A stretch of 45,497 nt of DNA, from NCBI GenBank assembly GCA_002315595.1, contig DCHG01000049.1, positions 1 through 45,497 on the forward strand. Direction: 5' to 3'. The translations under genes and the position numbers were made by a program. Shown here piece after piece: positions 16,401-24,436 of the stretch (the first letter of the stretch is position 1; each line of letters starts with the position of its first letter). This DNA comes from Clostridiales bacterium UBA1758 (GTDB lineage Bacteria > Bacillota > Clostridia > Oscillospirales > UBA1758). Under the pieces are notes generated by a model, which was given only the letters and a program-made list of their open reading frames with translations, was not told where the DNA came from and did not search any database.

Positions 16401-19186
16401 ATAATGTCGACACCTACGAATCCGGCAATGAATTGTACCCGGTTTTCATGAACGCGGTTATGAACTCCGATACTGCGATCATCAACCTCGGCTCGAACGA
16501 GATCTATTCTATGGTCATGATGAACGCACTCGGAATTCTCCTCGGATCCGATTCGGGAACAATTTCGCAGACCGAATTCTTTGCCGGTTTGCTTGAAGTT
16601 GAGCAACTTCTTGTTAAGTACGGTTACCCGCTTGGCAGAGAAACATCTATTATCGACTGCCTGACCGTTCTCGCAAGAGCGAATAGTTCGACGTTCCCGA
16701 ACGCAGTGAAACTTTTGCAGACCATTAAGGATCTTCCGTCGATCCTTGACAACTACGCTGATATTGATACCGAAGCACTCCAGAGACTGTTCACTGATCC
16801 GGTGATGGAAGAAAAACTCGATGAGGCGATGGAACAATACTATGAAATGCTCCAGCCTTCCTTTGCCACCTTCGATAAAGTCTTTGGTGACAACACCAAT
16901 GTTAAGATCATGGGTGTTTATAAGGCTTCCGAAAATCTTAATATTGATGTTACCCTTTCCGCAAAGACAGGTATCACTTACATCGATAACATCCTCGATC
17001 AACTTGGTATTGAAGACAAAAACATCAAGTTAAGCCTCGGCTCGATCGCAACCGAAATCGTTGACGTTATCAATGGTTTTTTGAAGCAGGCCTGCGCCGC
17101 ATATGGATACGAGTTCATTGATATGAACGAGATCGAAATCGATAAGTCCAGCGCCGTTGACCCGCATCCGTCCGAAGAAGGACATCAGCAGATTGCCGAA
17201 TTCCTTGCCCTCCACCTCGACCGCGCATTTATCAACGTTGAGTCCGGCAAGGGTGGCACCGTTACGAATAAGGGCGAAAACAAGGTGACGATCGGCGATA
17301 GCCTTTCCATTAAGGTCACTGCCGCTTCCGGTTACACCATCCGCTGCATTTCCGTTGACGGTGTAAAGGTTTCAGATGCCGCCGGAAAGTCTACCTACAC
17401 CTATTCGTTCACCAACATTCGTGCTTCACATACTGTCAAGGTTCTCTTTAACAAGACCGGCGCCAAGTACAACTATTACCTTGCTCTCGGTGATAGCACA
17501 ACCGCTGGTGTCTCGCAGAAGGGCTATGACGGCGACTTCTCCAATCCTGCCACCGCTTATCCGCAGATTACCGCCGATCTACTCAACATCACAAATGTCG
17601 ATAACTTCGGTCTCCAGGGCTGTATGGTTGGTATGACGCTTTCTTCCTTGATGGATCCGACGGGCGAATATCATAACGAACTTGTCAAATCCATTTCGGA
17701 GGCTGACATCATCACCCTCAACTATGGTATGAGCGATCTGTTTGTCACTTGGGCAACCAAACTTCTTGAAGCGATTGAAGTCGTCAATATTGATGTCGAC
17801 GGCAATGTTACCAACAGAATCACCGGCGAACCGCTGACAAGAGATGCTCTTGTTCCGTTCGGTCTTGCGATGATGAACAAGTTTGACATCAATAGTTTCA
17901 TTTCGAACCTTGACTCGCTTCTCGGCATCAAACTTGGTGTGAAGCAACTTATCCTTGTTTACAATCTGCTTCAGGATTCCAACATCAACACGATCTTTAA
18001 TGCTGCTTATACGCAGTTCACCGAGTATTATCAGATCCTCTACACCGCGATCAGACAACTCAATCCGAACGCAAAGGTCGTTGTTATCGGACTTTATAAT
18101 ATTTCGTCCTCGGATTGGACCACGATGATCAATAGTCAGATCCATTACTTCGGTAAAATCTTTGTGACATGGATCACTAAGATGAACACATGGCTTTCGA
18201 ACTTCGCAACCAAAAACAATCTTACCTATGTCAGCCTCGATCTCATCGACCTGAATAGTTTCCACTATGTCGGCGAAGATCTCGGTACCATTATCCCGAT
18301 AGCGATACGCAAGTATTTGGCTGATCCGTATCCCACGACCGCGGGACATCTTGAAATTGCAAACCGTATCGTCAGTGCGATTAACAAGACTTCTTACAAG
18401 CAGGTCGTTGTCAACCCGCCGGTTGCTGTTGACACCTATTACACCGTTACGGTTGAAATTGTCGGCAACGGTACGGCTACTCCGACCAACTTCTATAAGC
18501 AAGGCGATACCGCTACAATCAGTTTCGCTCCGTCTGCCGGATATAAGATTTCCGATGTCCTTGTCGACGGTAAGAGCGTCGGTGCTGTTACGAAGTATGA
18601 ATTTGCTTCGATTAGTGCTGATCATACCGTCAAGGTAGTCTTCGAGAAATCGAAACTCTCCTTCATTGACGTCAAGGATGACGATTACTTCTTCAATGCG
18701 GTTTCGTGGGCTGTTGACAACGGCATTACCAATGGTATCAGTGATACTCTCTTCGGTTCGTACAACAACTGCACACGTGCCCAGGTTGTTACTTTCCTGT
18801 GGCGTGCCGCCGGTTGCCCGGAACCGAGGTTGAGCGTCAACCCGTTCCTCGATGTAAAGACTACCGATTACTTCTACAAGGCAGTTCTGTGGGCTTACGA
18901 AAACGGCGTTGTCAAGGGTGTCACCACCACTCAGTTCAAGCCGGATAACACCGTTACCCGTGCTCAGTTTGTTGCAATTCTGTATCGTTACAACGGAAGC
19001 CCGGTCGTCGCGGGAATCAATAAATTCTCTGACGTCAAGTCCGCCGATTATTTCTATAACGCGGTAATTTGGGCATCTCAGAATGGTATCACAGAAGGTA
19101 TGACCGCAACTTCCTTCGGACCGAGCAAGAACTGTGTCCGTGCACAGGTTGTTACATTCCTGTACCGCGCATTCGCTAACAAGTAA
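13478..19186 (+). CDS. Giant surface protein: three SGNH/GDSL-hydrolase units plus SLH anchor
   Basis: A 1902-aa exported protein with an N-terminal signal sequence (about residues 1-29). It contains three SGNH/GDSL-type esterase domains with nucleophile serines S62 (ALGDSVASG), S916 (VIGDSIPSG) and S1340 (ALGDSTTAG). Each is followed by a beta-rich repeat of the type G-Y-x-V/I-x-x-V/I (about residues 795-895, 1245-1330 and 1650-1725). Three SLH motifs at about 1727-1902 (FIDVKDDDYFFNAVSWA and two similar) anchor it to the wall. Block III is G-A-N449-D in unit 1, G-S-N1007-E in unit 2 and G-M-S1419-D in unit 3. Block V is N776-P-H778, D1228-P-H1230 and D1616-P-Y1618. Unit 1 has an unusually long, helical insert between blocks I and III. 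AAGGAG precedes the ATG. Likely a cell-surface esterase acting on acylated glycans or wall polymers; substrate unknown. Confidence 0.85.
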   Translation: MNKRVLRSVMAIVMVLVLAVSIFPVNALAIAIEKNYGVSGLNSFKESATAGNTYKYVALGDSVASGMGVDDDEESKNNYYAMYVDQNYKNAPAIAYPSLTAAALKQALIDDGYITADTLNEKGKVTNTSFDYSNLGASSFMTSDFVNVLTEGSTETSRLWKNTAAQNESLLLGIYEEYGFDRFVYEIENHKEQLKEFFINYYDNYTLSTASAYGYGNTKTLTGEQWLKNYSDAAAYAEAYDWNSAFYYPSYYTQATYYAVTNLPWSSQADRDAKIASLFVAPTKAEIDEQAFYYIVEYDLKAELAMDMAEQWGWRRKNWAWLVDWVVLTEADVRDEMANNAAAHPLTATAIRDQATTDAFYTKAETVLKKEAQDVAVSSYINTWFETWFAAIVDAADEALMQTEMTNLNAYIVYITSGPGDYAQNYQYSKIMRSELAEADLITVHVGANDLLEQLMFDLLDTGLGGYYTSTVDDQGYTHYLNVNNPLMVVIQQTLFQYMGGSALSTYDTPIEYLEAEIEYYRNSETDPITVDHVIELLKFLNASNVEKTLYQYSETAMDNYALILDEINAINPTAEIVLVGSFNPFGISVTYDGYNYTTANIIALVGCAALDSVFGIEYPTEGEQAIDIKDVSYTERFNNYYAAIAAKVAEISKYSPEEMLAFLGLDQTSMSSYMTQIQTILGSGSGVDTTTLLNTVLSSDVIGKISDAGTAMLNTLTNDLTYAIIYTLLGQPAETALDNMNTRTRAYSKEYTQKLGKNVSFVYILDKLDNEANMNPHTLSKGCIQMADAILDTVLPTVAFGSNNANYGSIVPYINGDTSNAIDGTYPLATDSVSMKAVYGTEITFEVLPQSGYKVDKVIAGNEILQPVAGTTNVYKTGKIYYDTYVYVRYVSESTGTYTAMKNANADALLVIGDSIPSGFSFAEYCRWHVNTKVNESASHAYPTLLAEMLGKDVYNMSIIGGSNSSVNAALNNYNVDTYESGNELYPVFMNAVMNSDTAIINLGSNEIYSMVMMNALGILLGSDSGTISQTEFFAGLLEVEQLLVKYGYPLGRETSIIDCLTVLARANSSTFPNAVKLLQTIKDLPSILDNYADIDTEALQRLFTDPVMEEKLDEAMEQYYEMLQPSFATFDKVFGDNTNVKIMGVYKASENLNIDVTLSAKTGITYIDNILDQLGIEDKNIKLSLGSIATEIVDVINGFLKQACAAYGYEFIDMNEIEIDKSSAVDPHPSEEGHQQIAEFLALHLDRAFINVESGKGGTVTNKGENKVTIGDSLSIKVTAASGYTIRCISVDGVKVSDAAGKSTYTYSFTNIRASHTVKVLFNKTGAKYNYYLALGDSTTAGVSQKGYDGDFSNPATAYPQITADLLNITNVDNFGLQGCMVGMTLSSLMDPTGEYHNELVKSISEADIITLNYGMSDLFVTWATKLLEAIEVVNIDVDGNVTNRITGEPLTRDALVPFGLAMMNKFDINSFISNLDSLLGIKLGVKQLILVYNLLQDSNINTIFNAAYTQFTEYYQILYTAIRQLNPNAKVVVIGLYNISSSDWTTMINSQIHYFGKIFVTWITKMNTWLSNFATKNNLTYVSLDLIDLNSFHYVGEDLGTIIPIAIRKYLADPYPTTAGHLEIANRIVSAINKTSYKQVVVNPPVAVDTYYTVTVEIVGNGTATPTNFYKQGDTATISFAPSAGYKISDVLVDGKSVGAVTKYEFASISADHTVKVVFEKSKLSFIDVKDDDYFFNAVSWAVDNGITNGISDTLFGSYNNCTRAQVVTFLWRAAGCPEPRLSVNPFLDVKTTDYFYKAVLWAYENGVVKGVTTTQFKPDNTVTRAQFVAILYRYNGSPVVAGINKFSDVKSADYFYNAVIWASQNGITEGMTATSFGPSKNCVRAQVVTFLYRAFANK

Positions 19187-19197
19187 TTTAATAATCA

Positions 19198-19234
19198 AGC
19201 GGGGAACTCCGTCGGAGTGCCCCGCTTCTTTTAT
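19198..19234 (+). terminator. Rho-independent terminator of the SGNH protein gene
   Basis: Stem AAGCGGGG and ACTCC paired with GGAGT and CCCCGCTT, followed by CTTTTAT. Confidence 0.85.
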
Positions 19235-19245
19235 ACACTAAGAAA

Positions 19246-19284
19246 ACCGGCGTCCTCATTTTGAAGACGCCGGTGATTTTTATT
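19246..19284 (-). terminator. Terminator of the methyltransferase/recD2 operon
   Basis: A 9-bp stem, ACCGGCGTC / GACGCCGGT. On the minus strand it is followed by TTTTCTT; on plus by GATTTTTATT, so it can work both ways. Confidence 0.8.
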
Positions 19285-20404
19285 TATTCGTTATTAGTCG
19301 ATATAATGTATTTTCGCCACAAAATTCGCTCAAAAGATTTTTTGCGGAAACCATAGCGGCATCGCGTTTCGCGCTACTGATATTTTTGCGTTCGGCACGG
19401 ATCAGGATGTTTTTCGGCGAGTGTTCAATGTCGATAAATTCCACTAACTGCGTCCGATAACCACAGTATTCCAACAACTTTCCGCGGAGCGCGTCGGTTG
19501 CCAGTGCGCTGACGCGTTCTTTGATTATCCCATAGTCACCAAGGGCGGAAAGTTTATCAAAACGAACGGTTTTGTTCATTTCGTGTTGACAGCAGGGAAC
19601 GGAAAAGATGTAGTCGGATTTCCATGAAATCGCGTTGAAGAGGGCGAGGTCGGTTGCGATATCGCAAGCGTGCAGGCTGATGACCATATCGGGTTGAAAT
19701 GATGGCTGATAACCGCCGATGTCGCCACATTCGAAGGATAATCCGTCACACCGATACTTGCGCGCTAGTTCTTCGCAATTATTCACGACATCGGTTTTAA
19801 GGTCCAATCCGACAATTTTGACCTTGCGTCCGGCGATTTTTGTCAGATAATAGTGCAAAACAAAGGTAAGATAAGATTTCCCGCATCCGAAGTCGATGAT
19901 CTTGAATTCTTCCCTCGGATCCTTTGAAACAGCGTCATCAATCAGTTCCACAAAACGATTAATCTGTCGAAATTTGTCGTACATCGGGGCGGCGATTTTG
20001 CCGTCGGCGGTGATTACGCCGAGGTCACGAAGTACGGGAACGGGTTCGCCGGTATCAAGAAGATATTTCTTTTTTCGGTCGTGAGAGGTTTCTTTCGCCG
20101 TTGCTTCGATCGCACGCTCACTGACAAATTGCTTTCCTTTTTTGGAAATCTTTACGGTAAATTCCGCCTTTTCCGTTTTAGCGTCTAATTGACGGAAATC
20201 GGACGACAAAAGTTCGTGAATGCTTTCGATTGCGGCTGATTCGGTTAAATTTGTGTGAAACGCCTGCTTTTCGGTCAATCGTTCGAACTGATATTTTTCA
20301 CCGACGGGACGGATATTGATACGGCGAAATTCGACGCCACCGCGTGGATTACTGATAACAATGCTGATCGGGTGACCTGTAAAGATTTTTTCGATAATAT
20401 CCAT
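19280..20404 (-). CDS. Class I SAM-dependent methyltransferase (Methyltransf_32 / METTL25-GSTCD-like)
   Basis: A 374-aa cytosolic protein. The SAM-binding motif I is IIDFGCGKSYLTF (about residue 170), followed by KIVGLDLK and GDIGGYQ as acidic-loop elements. SLHACDIATDLAL and SVPCCQHE are the characteristic conserved blocks of the Methyltransf_32 family, whose bacterial members are poorly characterised and whose eukaryotic relatives include METTL25 and GSTCD. The N-terminal ~110 residues form a separate unassigned domain. The ATG overlaps the recD2 stop by one base (TAATG) with GGAGG just upstream inside recD2, so it is translationally coupled. An RNA substrate is likely from the family but not shown; the coupling to a helicase suggests nucleic-acid metabolism. 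Confidence 0.8.
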   Translation of the reverse strand: MDIIEKIFTGHPISIVISNPRGGVEFRRINIRPVGEKYQFERLTEKQAFHTNLTESAAIESIHELLSSDFRQLDAKTEKAEFTVKISKKGKQFVSERAIEATAKETSHDRKKKYLLDTGEPVPVLRDLGVITADGKIAAPMYDKFRQINRFVELIDDAVSKDPREEFKIIDFGCGKSYLTFVLHYYLTKIAGRKVKIVGLDLKTDVVNNCEELARKYRCDGLSFECGDIGGYQPSFQPDMVISLHACDIATDLALFNAISWKSDYIFSVPCCQHEMNKTVRFDKLSALGDYGIIKERVSALATDALRGKLLEYCGYRTQLVEFIDIEHSPKNILIRAERKNISSAKRDAAMVSAKNLLSEFCGENTLYRLITNK

Positions 20405-22602
20405 TAAATTTCCTCCGCTAATCTGACACGAAGCGCGCTGTATCGGTTGTTTGCCTTTGCATTGCCGACCATTGTGGCGATGCAGGAGGGGTTACCCACC
20501 GCGACAAGCAGACTTTTTGCTCTTGTGACGGCGGTATATAAGATTTGACGCGACATCAATGTGCGTGCGGCGTTTGACGCCGAGAAAATGACGCATTTGA
20601 ATTCACTGCCCTGACTTTTGTGGACGGTCATAGCGTATGCGAGGTCGAGTTCGGGCAGACATTCGATCGGATAGGCGACATAACGGTCGTCAAACAGAAT
20701 GCCGAGCCGACCTGCGGATTCGTCGACACCCGTGACTATGCCAATGTCGCCGTTAAATACACCCTCGCCGTGTTCGTCATCACGCGTCCAGGAAAGATCG
20801 TAATTGTTTTTGATCTGCATCACGCGGTCACCTTTGCGGAAGACCGTATTTCCGTATTTTAGTTCCGGCTTGGATGAGGACGGAGGATTGAGGGCCCTTT
20901 GCAGGGCGGCATTGAGTGCAACGGTACCTGCGGCGGTCTTTTTTGTCGGACAAATGACCTGAATATCTTCGGGGTGGATCTTCATATTTTTCGGCAGTCG
21001 CTCACGGCAGAGTTCGACGATCGTGTCGGAGACATCTTCCGGCGTTTCACGGCGCATAAAGAAGAAGTCGCCCTTTTTATCCGCGAGTTCCGGCATTTCG
21101 CCGTGGTTGATCGCGTGTGCATTGGTGACGATGCGGCTCCCCTGCGCCTGACGGAAGATTTCGGTTAGACAGATGGTCGGGATGATTTCGCTTCGCACCA
21201 TGTCACGAAGGACATTGCCCGGTCCGACACTCGGCAATTGGTCGGCGTCGCCGATAAAGATCATACGGGCGGTGGGTTTCAATGAACGAAGAAGCGCACT
21301 CATCAGTGTGATGTCGACCATTGAGGTTTCGTCGATAATGATCGCGTCCGCATCAAGTGGCGTATCCTCGTCCCGACCGAAAATGGGCAGTCCGCCCTCG
21401 TTATAGGTCATTTCAAGGAGTCTGTGGATGGTTTTCGCCTCCATATCACAGACTTCACTGAGTTTTTTTGCGGCACGACCGGTGGGCGCGGCAAGCGCAA
21501 CATCCAGACCGAGTTCACCGAAAAGATCCACGATCCCGCGGACGGTCGTTGTCTTACCGGTACCGGGACCGCCGGTGAGAATAAACACCCCACGGGATGC
21601 CGCCATCTCGATGGCTTCCCGCTGCTTTTTTTCATAGGTGATCCCGTTTCGTTTGGCAACCTTTTCAATCAGCGGATCGAGGTTCGGGGGTGATTTGACT
21701 TTACGGTCGGTCGCGGATTTCAAAAGCGCATAGACCGTCGTTTCCGCATCGTGGAGATACGGCAGATAGATTGCATTGATTCCTTTGATCTTTTCACGGA
21801 TCAGTTCGCCGTTTCCGACCATTTCGTCGATACGACGCATAGCAGTGTCAACATCCGTTTCGGTCAATTGCGCCGTGACGGCGGCAAGTTTGTCATCGGG
21901 GACGAAGACATGACCGTTTTCGGAATTGAAAAGCAGTTCATAGCACACGCCGCTGCCGATGCGGATCGGATCGGATTGCGAATATCCGGCGTCGAGGGCG
22001 ATCTTGTCAGCAATCAAGAATTCAACACCATACTGTTCGCTCGTCAGAAGGTATGGATTTTGCCGAATTTTTTCTATGGCGTTGTTGCCGAAATCACGTA
22101 CCAACGCGATTGCAAGTTGAACCGGCAGGGCATGGTCGGCAAGATAAGTCATCAGCGAACGGATACTTGTTTGATAGCGGAAGGTTTCGCCGATCTCGCG
22201 TGCGCGTGCCTTTGTTATTCCGTTGACAACGGATAACTTTTCGGGATCGTTTTCGATGATTTTGAGTGTTTGATCGCCGAATTCCGCAACGAGTTTTTGG
22301 GCGGTTTGTGGACCGACACCACGGATGGCACGTGAAGAAAGATAGGCGAGGATCGATTTTTCATTTTCGGGAAGATCGCGTTCGATGCTAACGGCACTGA
22401 ATTGGGCACCGTAGGAAGGGTGATTGGTCCAGGTGCCGTAAATTTGCATAAACTCGCCGACGCCTGCAAAGGGAATCGTTCCGACAACGGTGATGATCCC
22501 GTCATCGGTGTCGAGTTTCAGAACGGTATAGCCGTTTTCTTCATTTGTAAAGACGATGCCATCCACCGTACCGCAAATAAAATCTTGTTCGTATCCGTCC
22601 AT
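20404..22602 (-). CDS. recD2: RecD2-type ATP-dependent DNA helicase
   Basis: A 732-aa SF1B 5'-3' helicase of the RecBC-independent RecD2 class, acting in DNA repair and recombination. The N-terminal OB-like domain (TVDGIVFTNEENGYTVLKL) and helix-hairpin-helix repeats (RGVGPQTAQKL, GITKARAREI) precede the motor. Walker A GGPGTGKTT lies near residue 345, Walker B IIIDETSMV, motif III GDADQLPSVGPG, the SH3-like prong region, then AMTVHKSQGSEF and LYTAVTRAK at the C-terminus. Length is typical. The ATG at 22602 lacks a close ribosome site: AAAGGAT lies about 24 bases upstream and a GACCG-CGT-CGGTC hairpin intervenes. A TTG at 22611 is the alternative start. It is co-oriented with the small membrane protein upstream and coupled to the methyltransferase downstream. 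Confidence 0.92.
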   Translation of the reverse strand: MDGYEQDFICGTVDGIVFTNEENGYTVLKLDTDDGIITVVGTIPFAGVGEFMQIYGTWTNHPSYGAQFSAVSIERDLPENEKSILAYLSSRAIRGVGPQTAQKLVAEFGDQTLKIIENDPEKLSVVNGITKARAREIGETFRYQTSIRSLMTYLADHALPVQLAIALVRDFGNNAIEKIRQNPYLLTSEQYGVEFLIADKIALDAGYSQSDPIRIGSGVCYELLFNSENGHVFVPDDKLAAVTAQLTETDVDTAMRRIDEMVGNGELIREKIKGINAIYLPYLHDAETTVYALLKSATDRKVKSPPNLDPLIEKVAKRNGITYEKKQREAIEMAASRGVFILTGGPGTGKTTTVRGIVDLFGELGLDVALAAPTGRAAKKLSEVCDMEAKTIHRLLEMTYNEGGLPIFGRDEDTPLDADAIIIDETSMVDITLMSALLRSLKPTARMIFIGDADQLPSVGPGNVLRDMVRSEIIPTICLTEIFRQAQGSRIVTNAHAINHGEMPELADKKGDFFFMRRETPEDVSDTIVELCRERLPKNMKIHPEDIQVICPTKKTAAGTVALNAALQRALNPPSSSKPELKYGNTVFRKGDRVMQIKNNYDLSWTRDDEHGEGVFNGDIGIVTGVDESAGRLGILFDDRYVAYPIECLPELDLAYAMTVHKSQGSEFKCVIFSASNAARTLMSRQILYTAVTRAKSLLVAVGNPSCIATMVGNAKANNRYSALRVRLAEEI

Positions 22603-22674
22603 TGCTTTCAAACGACCGACGCGGTCATCCTTTCTATCAGAATAACATTATTTTATCACAGTTTTTGTCGAGTT

Positions 22675-22932
22675 TCAAATGCTTTCCGAAAAGGATTCGA
22701 TTTGAGAACGCAAAGCATCTTCACTTTCCAGCACCAATGTCGCTTCGGGAATGAAAACCGCTTGAAGTTCCTGTATTTTTTCATATTTTTCGGTGGAGTC
22801 CGTGAAAATCAGGATGTTCCCGCTTTCTTTTTTCGACGAAAACAGGAAACCACCGATGACCGACCACAAAAATGCCGTGATCCCGAAGGCGGCAAAGGCG
22901 GCGATGAGAATATCGGTGAGAATTCGCAACAT
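22675..22932 (-). CDS. Small membrane protein of unknown function
   Basis: An 85-aa protein with a perfect AAAGGAGG ribosome site before its ATG, which supports it as a real gene. One hydrophobic segment (about residues 5-32, LTDILIAAFAAFGITAFLW onward) is followed by a short cytosolic alpha/beta region (NILIFTDSTEKYEKIQELQA). I recognise no family with certainty. It precedes recD2 on the same strand by about 70 bases, so the two may be cotranscribed. The C-terminal part looks like a short strand-helix-strand, which might be a reduced nucleotide- or protein-binding module; no function is assigned. Confidence 0.7.
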   Translation of the reverse strand: MLRILTDILIAAFAAFGITAFLWSVIGGFLFSSKKESGNILIFTDSTEKYEKIQELQAVFIPEATLVLESEDALRSQIESFSESI

Positions 22933-22982
22933 TTATCTTCCTCCTTTCTTTCAAAATATGCTACAAAAGATTTGGTTGCCCC

Positions 22983-23011
22983 TTGCGTTTTGAATGGAAT
23001 GAGATTATACT
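22983..23011 (+). promoter_or_regulatory. Promoter of the DUF4832-type gene
   Basis: TTGCGT at 22983-22988, 17-base spacer, TATACT at 23006-23011. A purine-rich leader with a repeated GAAAGGAAGA unit follows and contains the ribosome site. Confidence 0.55.
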
Positions 23012-23054
23012 TATTTTAGAGAAGTTAGAGAAAGGAAGAGAAAGGAAGAGAAAT

Positions 23055-24389
23055 ATGGCTGAAACGAAAACCGTTTTCCCGAAAAGAACAAATGAGATTT
23101 TGACCAACCCGGGTGTTGGATTCAATATTGCACGCAACCTTGGACTGGCAAACAAGGATGTGCGTACGACCAAGGGAATGCGTGTCGACAAATACAAATT
23201 CTCCGAGGACGCGAAATTCTGGAACTATCCCAAGAGCAAATTTGAATATTTCAGGGCATTCTATTGGCGCAATATCGAAGCAAAACGCGGTGAATATGAT
23301 TTTTCGATCATTGACAACCGTCTTGCAAAAAATGCCGCTGACGGAATTACAACGATCCTGCGTTTCCAGCCGTACGCACTCAGCGTAGACAGCGAGATCC
23401 CGGACTGGCTTCGTGAAATGTACCCGGAGGATCCGGAATACTTCTTTTTTTGGAGAATTGATCCAAACAAGACCGATTACGCAAAATATTATGCCGAATA
23501 CATCCGCGCCCTCGGCAAACACCTTGACGGCAACCCCGCCATTGAATCCATTGACCTGACGATCGCCGGTGCATGGGGGGAAGGCGGTGGTACGGAGTTC
23601 ATGGAATCCGACAAGCGTGCGATTATTATTGAAGCGTTTTTGGAATCTTTTAAGAAGACGCCGCTTCAATTTATGCTCCATAGTCCCGACATCACGGCAC
23701 AACTCATGAGTTATAACCGACCGCTTGGTTTCCGTGTCGACTGTCTCGGCGATATGGGCGGATTCCACGGCGAACAGTGGGCGCATATGCTCGATATGTA
23801 CCCGCAGATGATCGGGAACTGTGGCGTTGACGAAAACTGGAAGACCGGCTCAATCATTTTTGAAGCCTGCTGGGTAATGGCGGATTGGTTTGCACATGAT
23901 TGGGATATTGATTACATCATCGACGAAAGCCTGAAATGGCATATTTCGAGTTACAACAGCAAAGCGACCACCGTCCCGGAGGAATGGAAGCCGAATGTTG
24001 AGCGTTGGTTGCGTAAGATGGGGTATCAGTACGAAGCACGCCGCATTTCGTTTGATGATGAGATCACTGCGGGCGGAAAGTTCCGCACGGAATCACATTG
24101 GGTCAATGACGGTGTTGCGCCGTGCTATCACGCACATCCTTTGACCTATCGTTTGACCGGGAACGGCAAGACCTACGATTTTGTCAGCACCACGGATATC
24201 CGAAAATGGCTTCCGGGCGACTGGATGCAAAACGATGTTTTCGATGTGCCACAAGATATCAAGCCCGGCACCTATGAACTTGCCGTCGGTATCGTCCACG
24301 ATCTGCCGACGATCAAGACGCTTGAAGTTAGAATGGAAGGTCGTCGTGAGGATGGCTTCTATCCCGTTTCCACGATCGTTGTAAAATAA
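23055..24389 (+). CDS. DUF4832/DUF4874-type glycosidase-like protein
   Basis: A 444-aa cytosolic protein. EILTNPGVGFNIARN near the N-terminus, FRAFYWRNIEAKRGEYDFS and the following ILRFQPYAL fit the clan GH-A-like barrel of proteins annotated DUF4874/DUF4832. IAGAWGEGGGTE could supply an acidic catalytic residue. The C-terminal beta domain (about 340-444) has the family-typical WVNDGVAPCYHAHPLTYRL and TTDIRKWLPGD elements. These proteins are thought to be glycoside hydrolases, but substrates are mostly unknown. The ATG at 23055 follows AGGAAGAG; an in-frame TTG at 22983 is inside the promoter. It is convergent with rhamnulokinase and shares its terminator, so a rhamnoside substrate is a reasonable but weak inference. 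Confidence 0.7.
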   Translation: MAETKTVFPKRTNEILTNPGVGFNIARNLGLANKDVRTTKGMRVDKYKFSEDAKFWNYPKSKFEYFRAFYWRNIEAKRGEYDFSIIDNRLAKNAADGITTILRFQPYALSVDSEIPDWLREMYPEDPEYFFFWRIDPNKTDYAKYYAEYIRALGKHLDGNPAIESIDLTIAGAWGEGGGTEFMESDKRAIIIEAFLESFKKTPLQFMLHSPDITAQLMSYNRPLGFRVDCLGDMGGFHGEQWAHMLDMYPQMIGNCGVDENWKTGSIIFEACWVMADWFAHDWDIDYIIDESLKWHISSYNSKATTVPEEWKPNVERWLRKMGYQYEARRISFDDEITAGGKFRTESHWVNDGVAPCYHAHPLTYRLTGNGKTYDFVSTTDIRKWLPGDWMQNDVFDVPQDIKPGTYELAVGIVHDLPTIKTLEVRMEGRREDGFYPVSTIVVK

Positions 24390-24396
24390 AAAACAG

Positions 24397-24436
24397 AAAA
24401 AATCCTCCGCCTCGGGTGTGAAGCGGAGGATTTGTT
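24397..24436. terminator. Bidirectional terminator between convergent genes
   Basis: An 11-bp stem, AAATCCTCCGC / GCGGAGGATTT. A TTTTTTC run follows on the minus strand and GTTTTATTT on plus. Confidence 0.85.

Noticed and set aside
17579..19198. 539-codon minus-strand frame opposite the 3' end of the SGNH protein gene
   Set aside because: Same cause: the sense strand has unambiguous SGNH and SLH domains.
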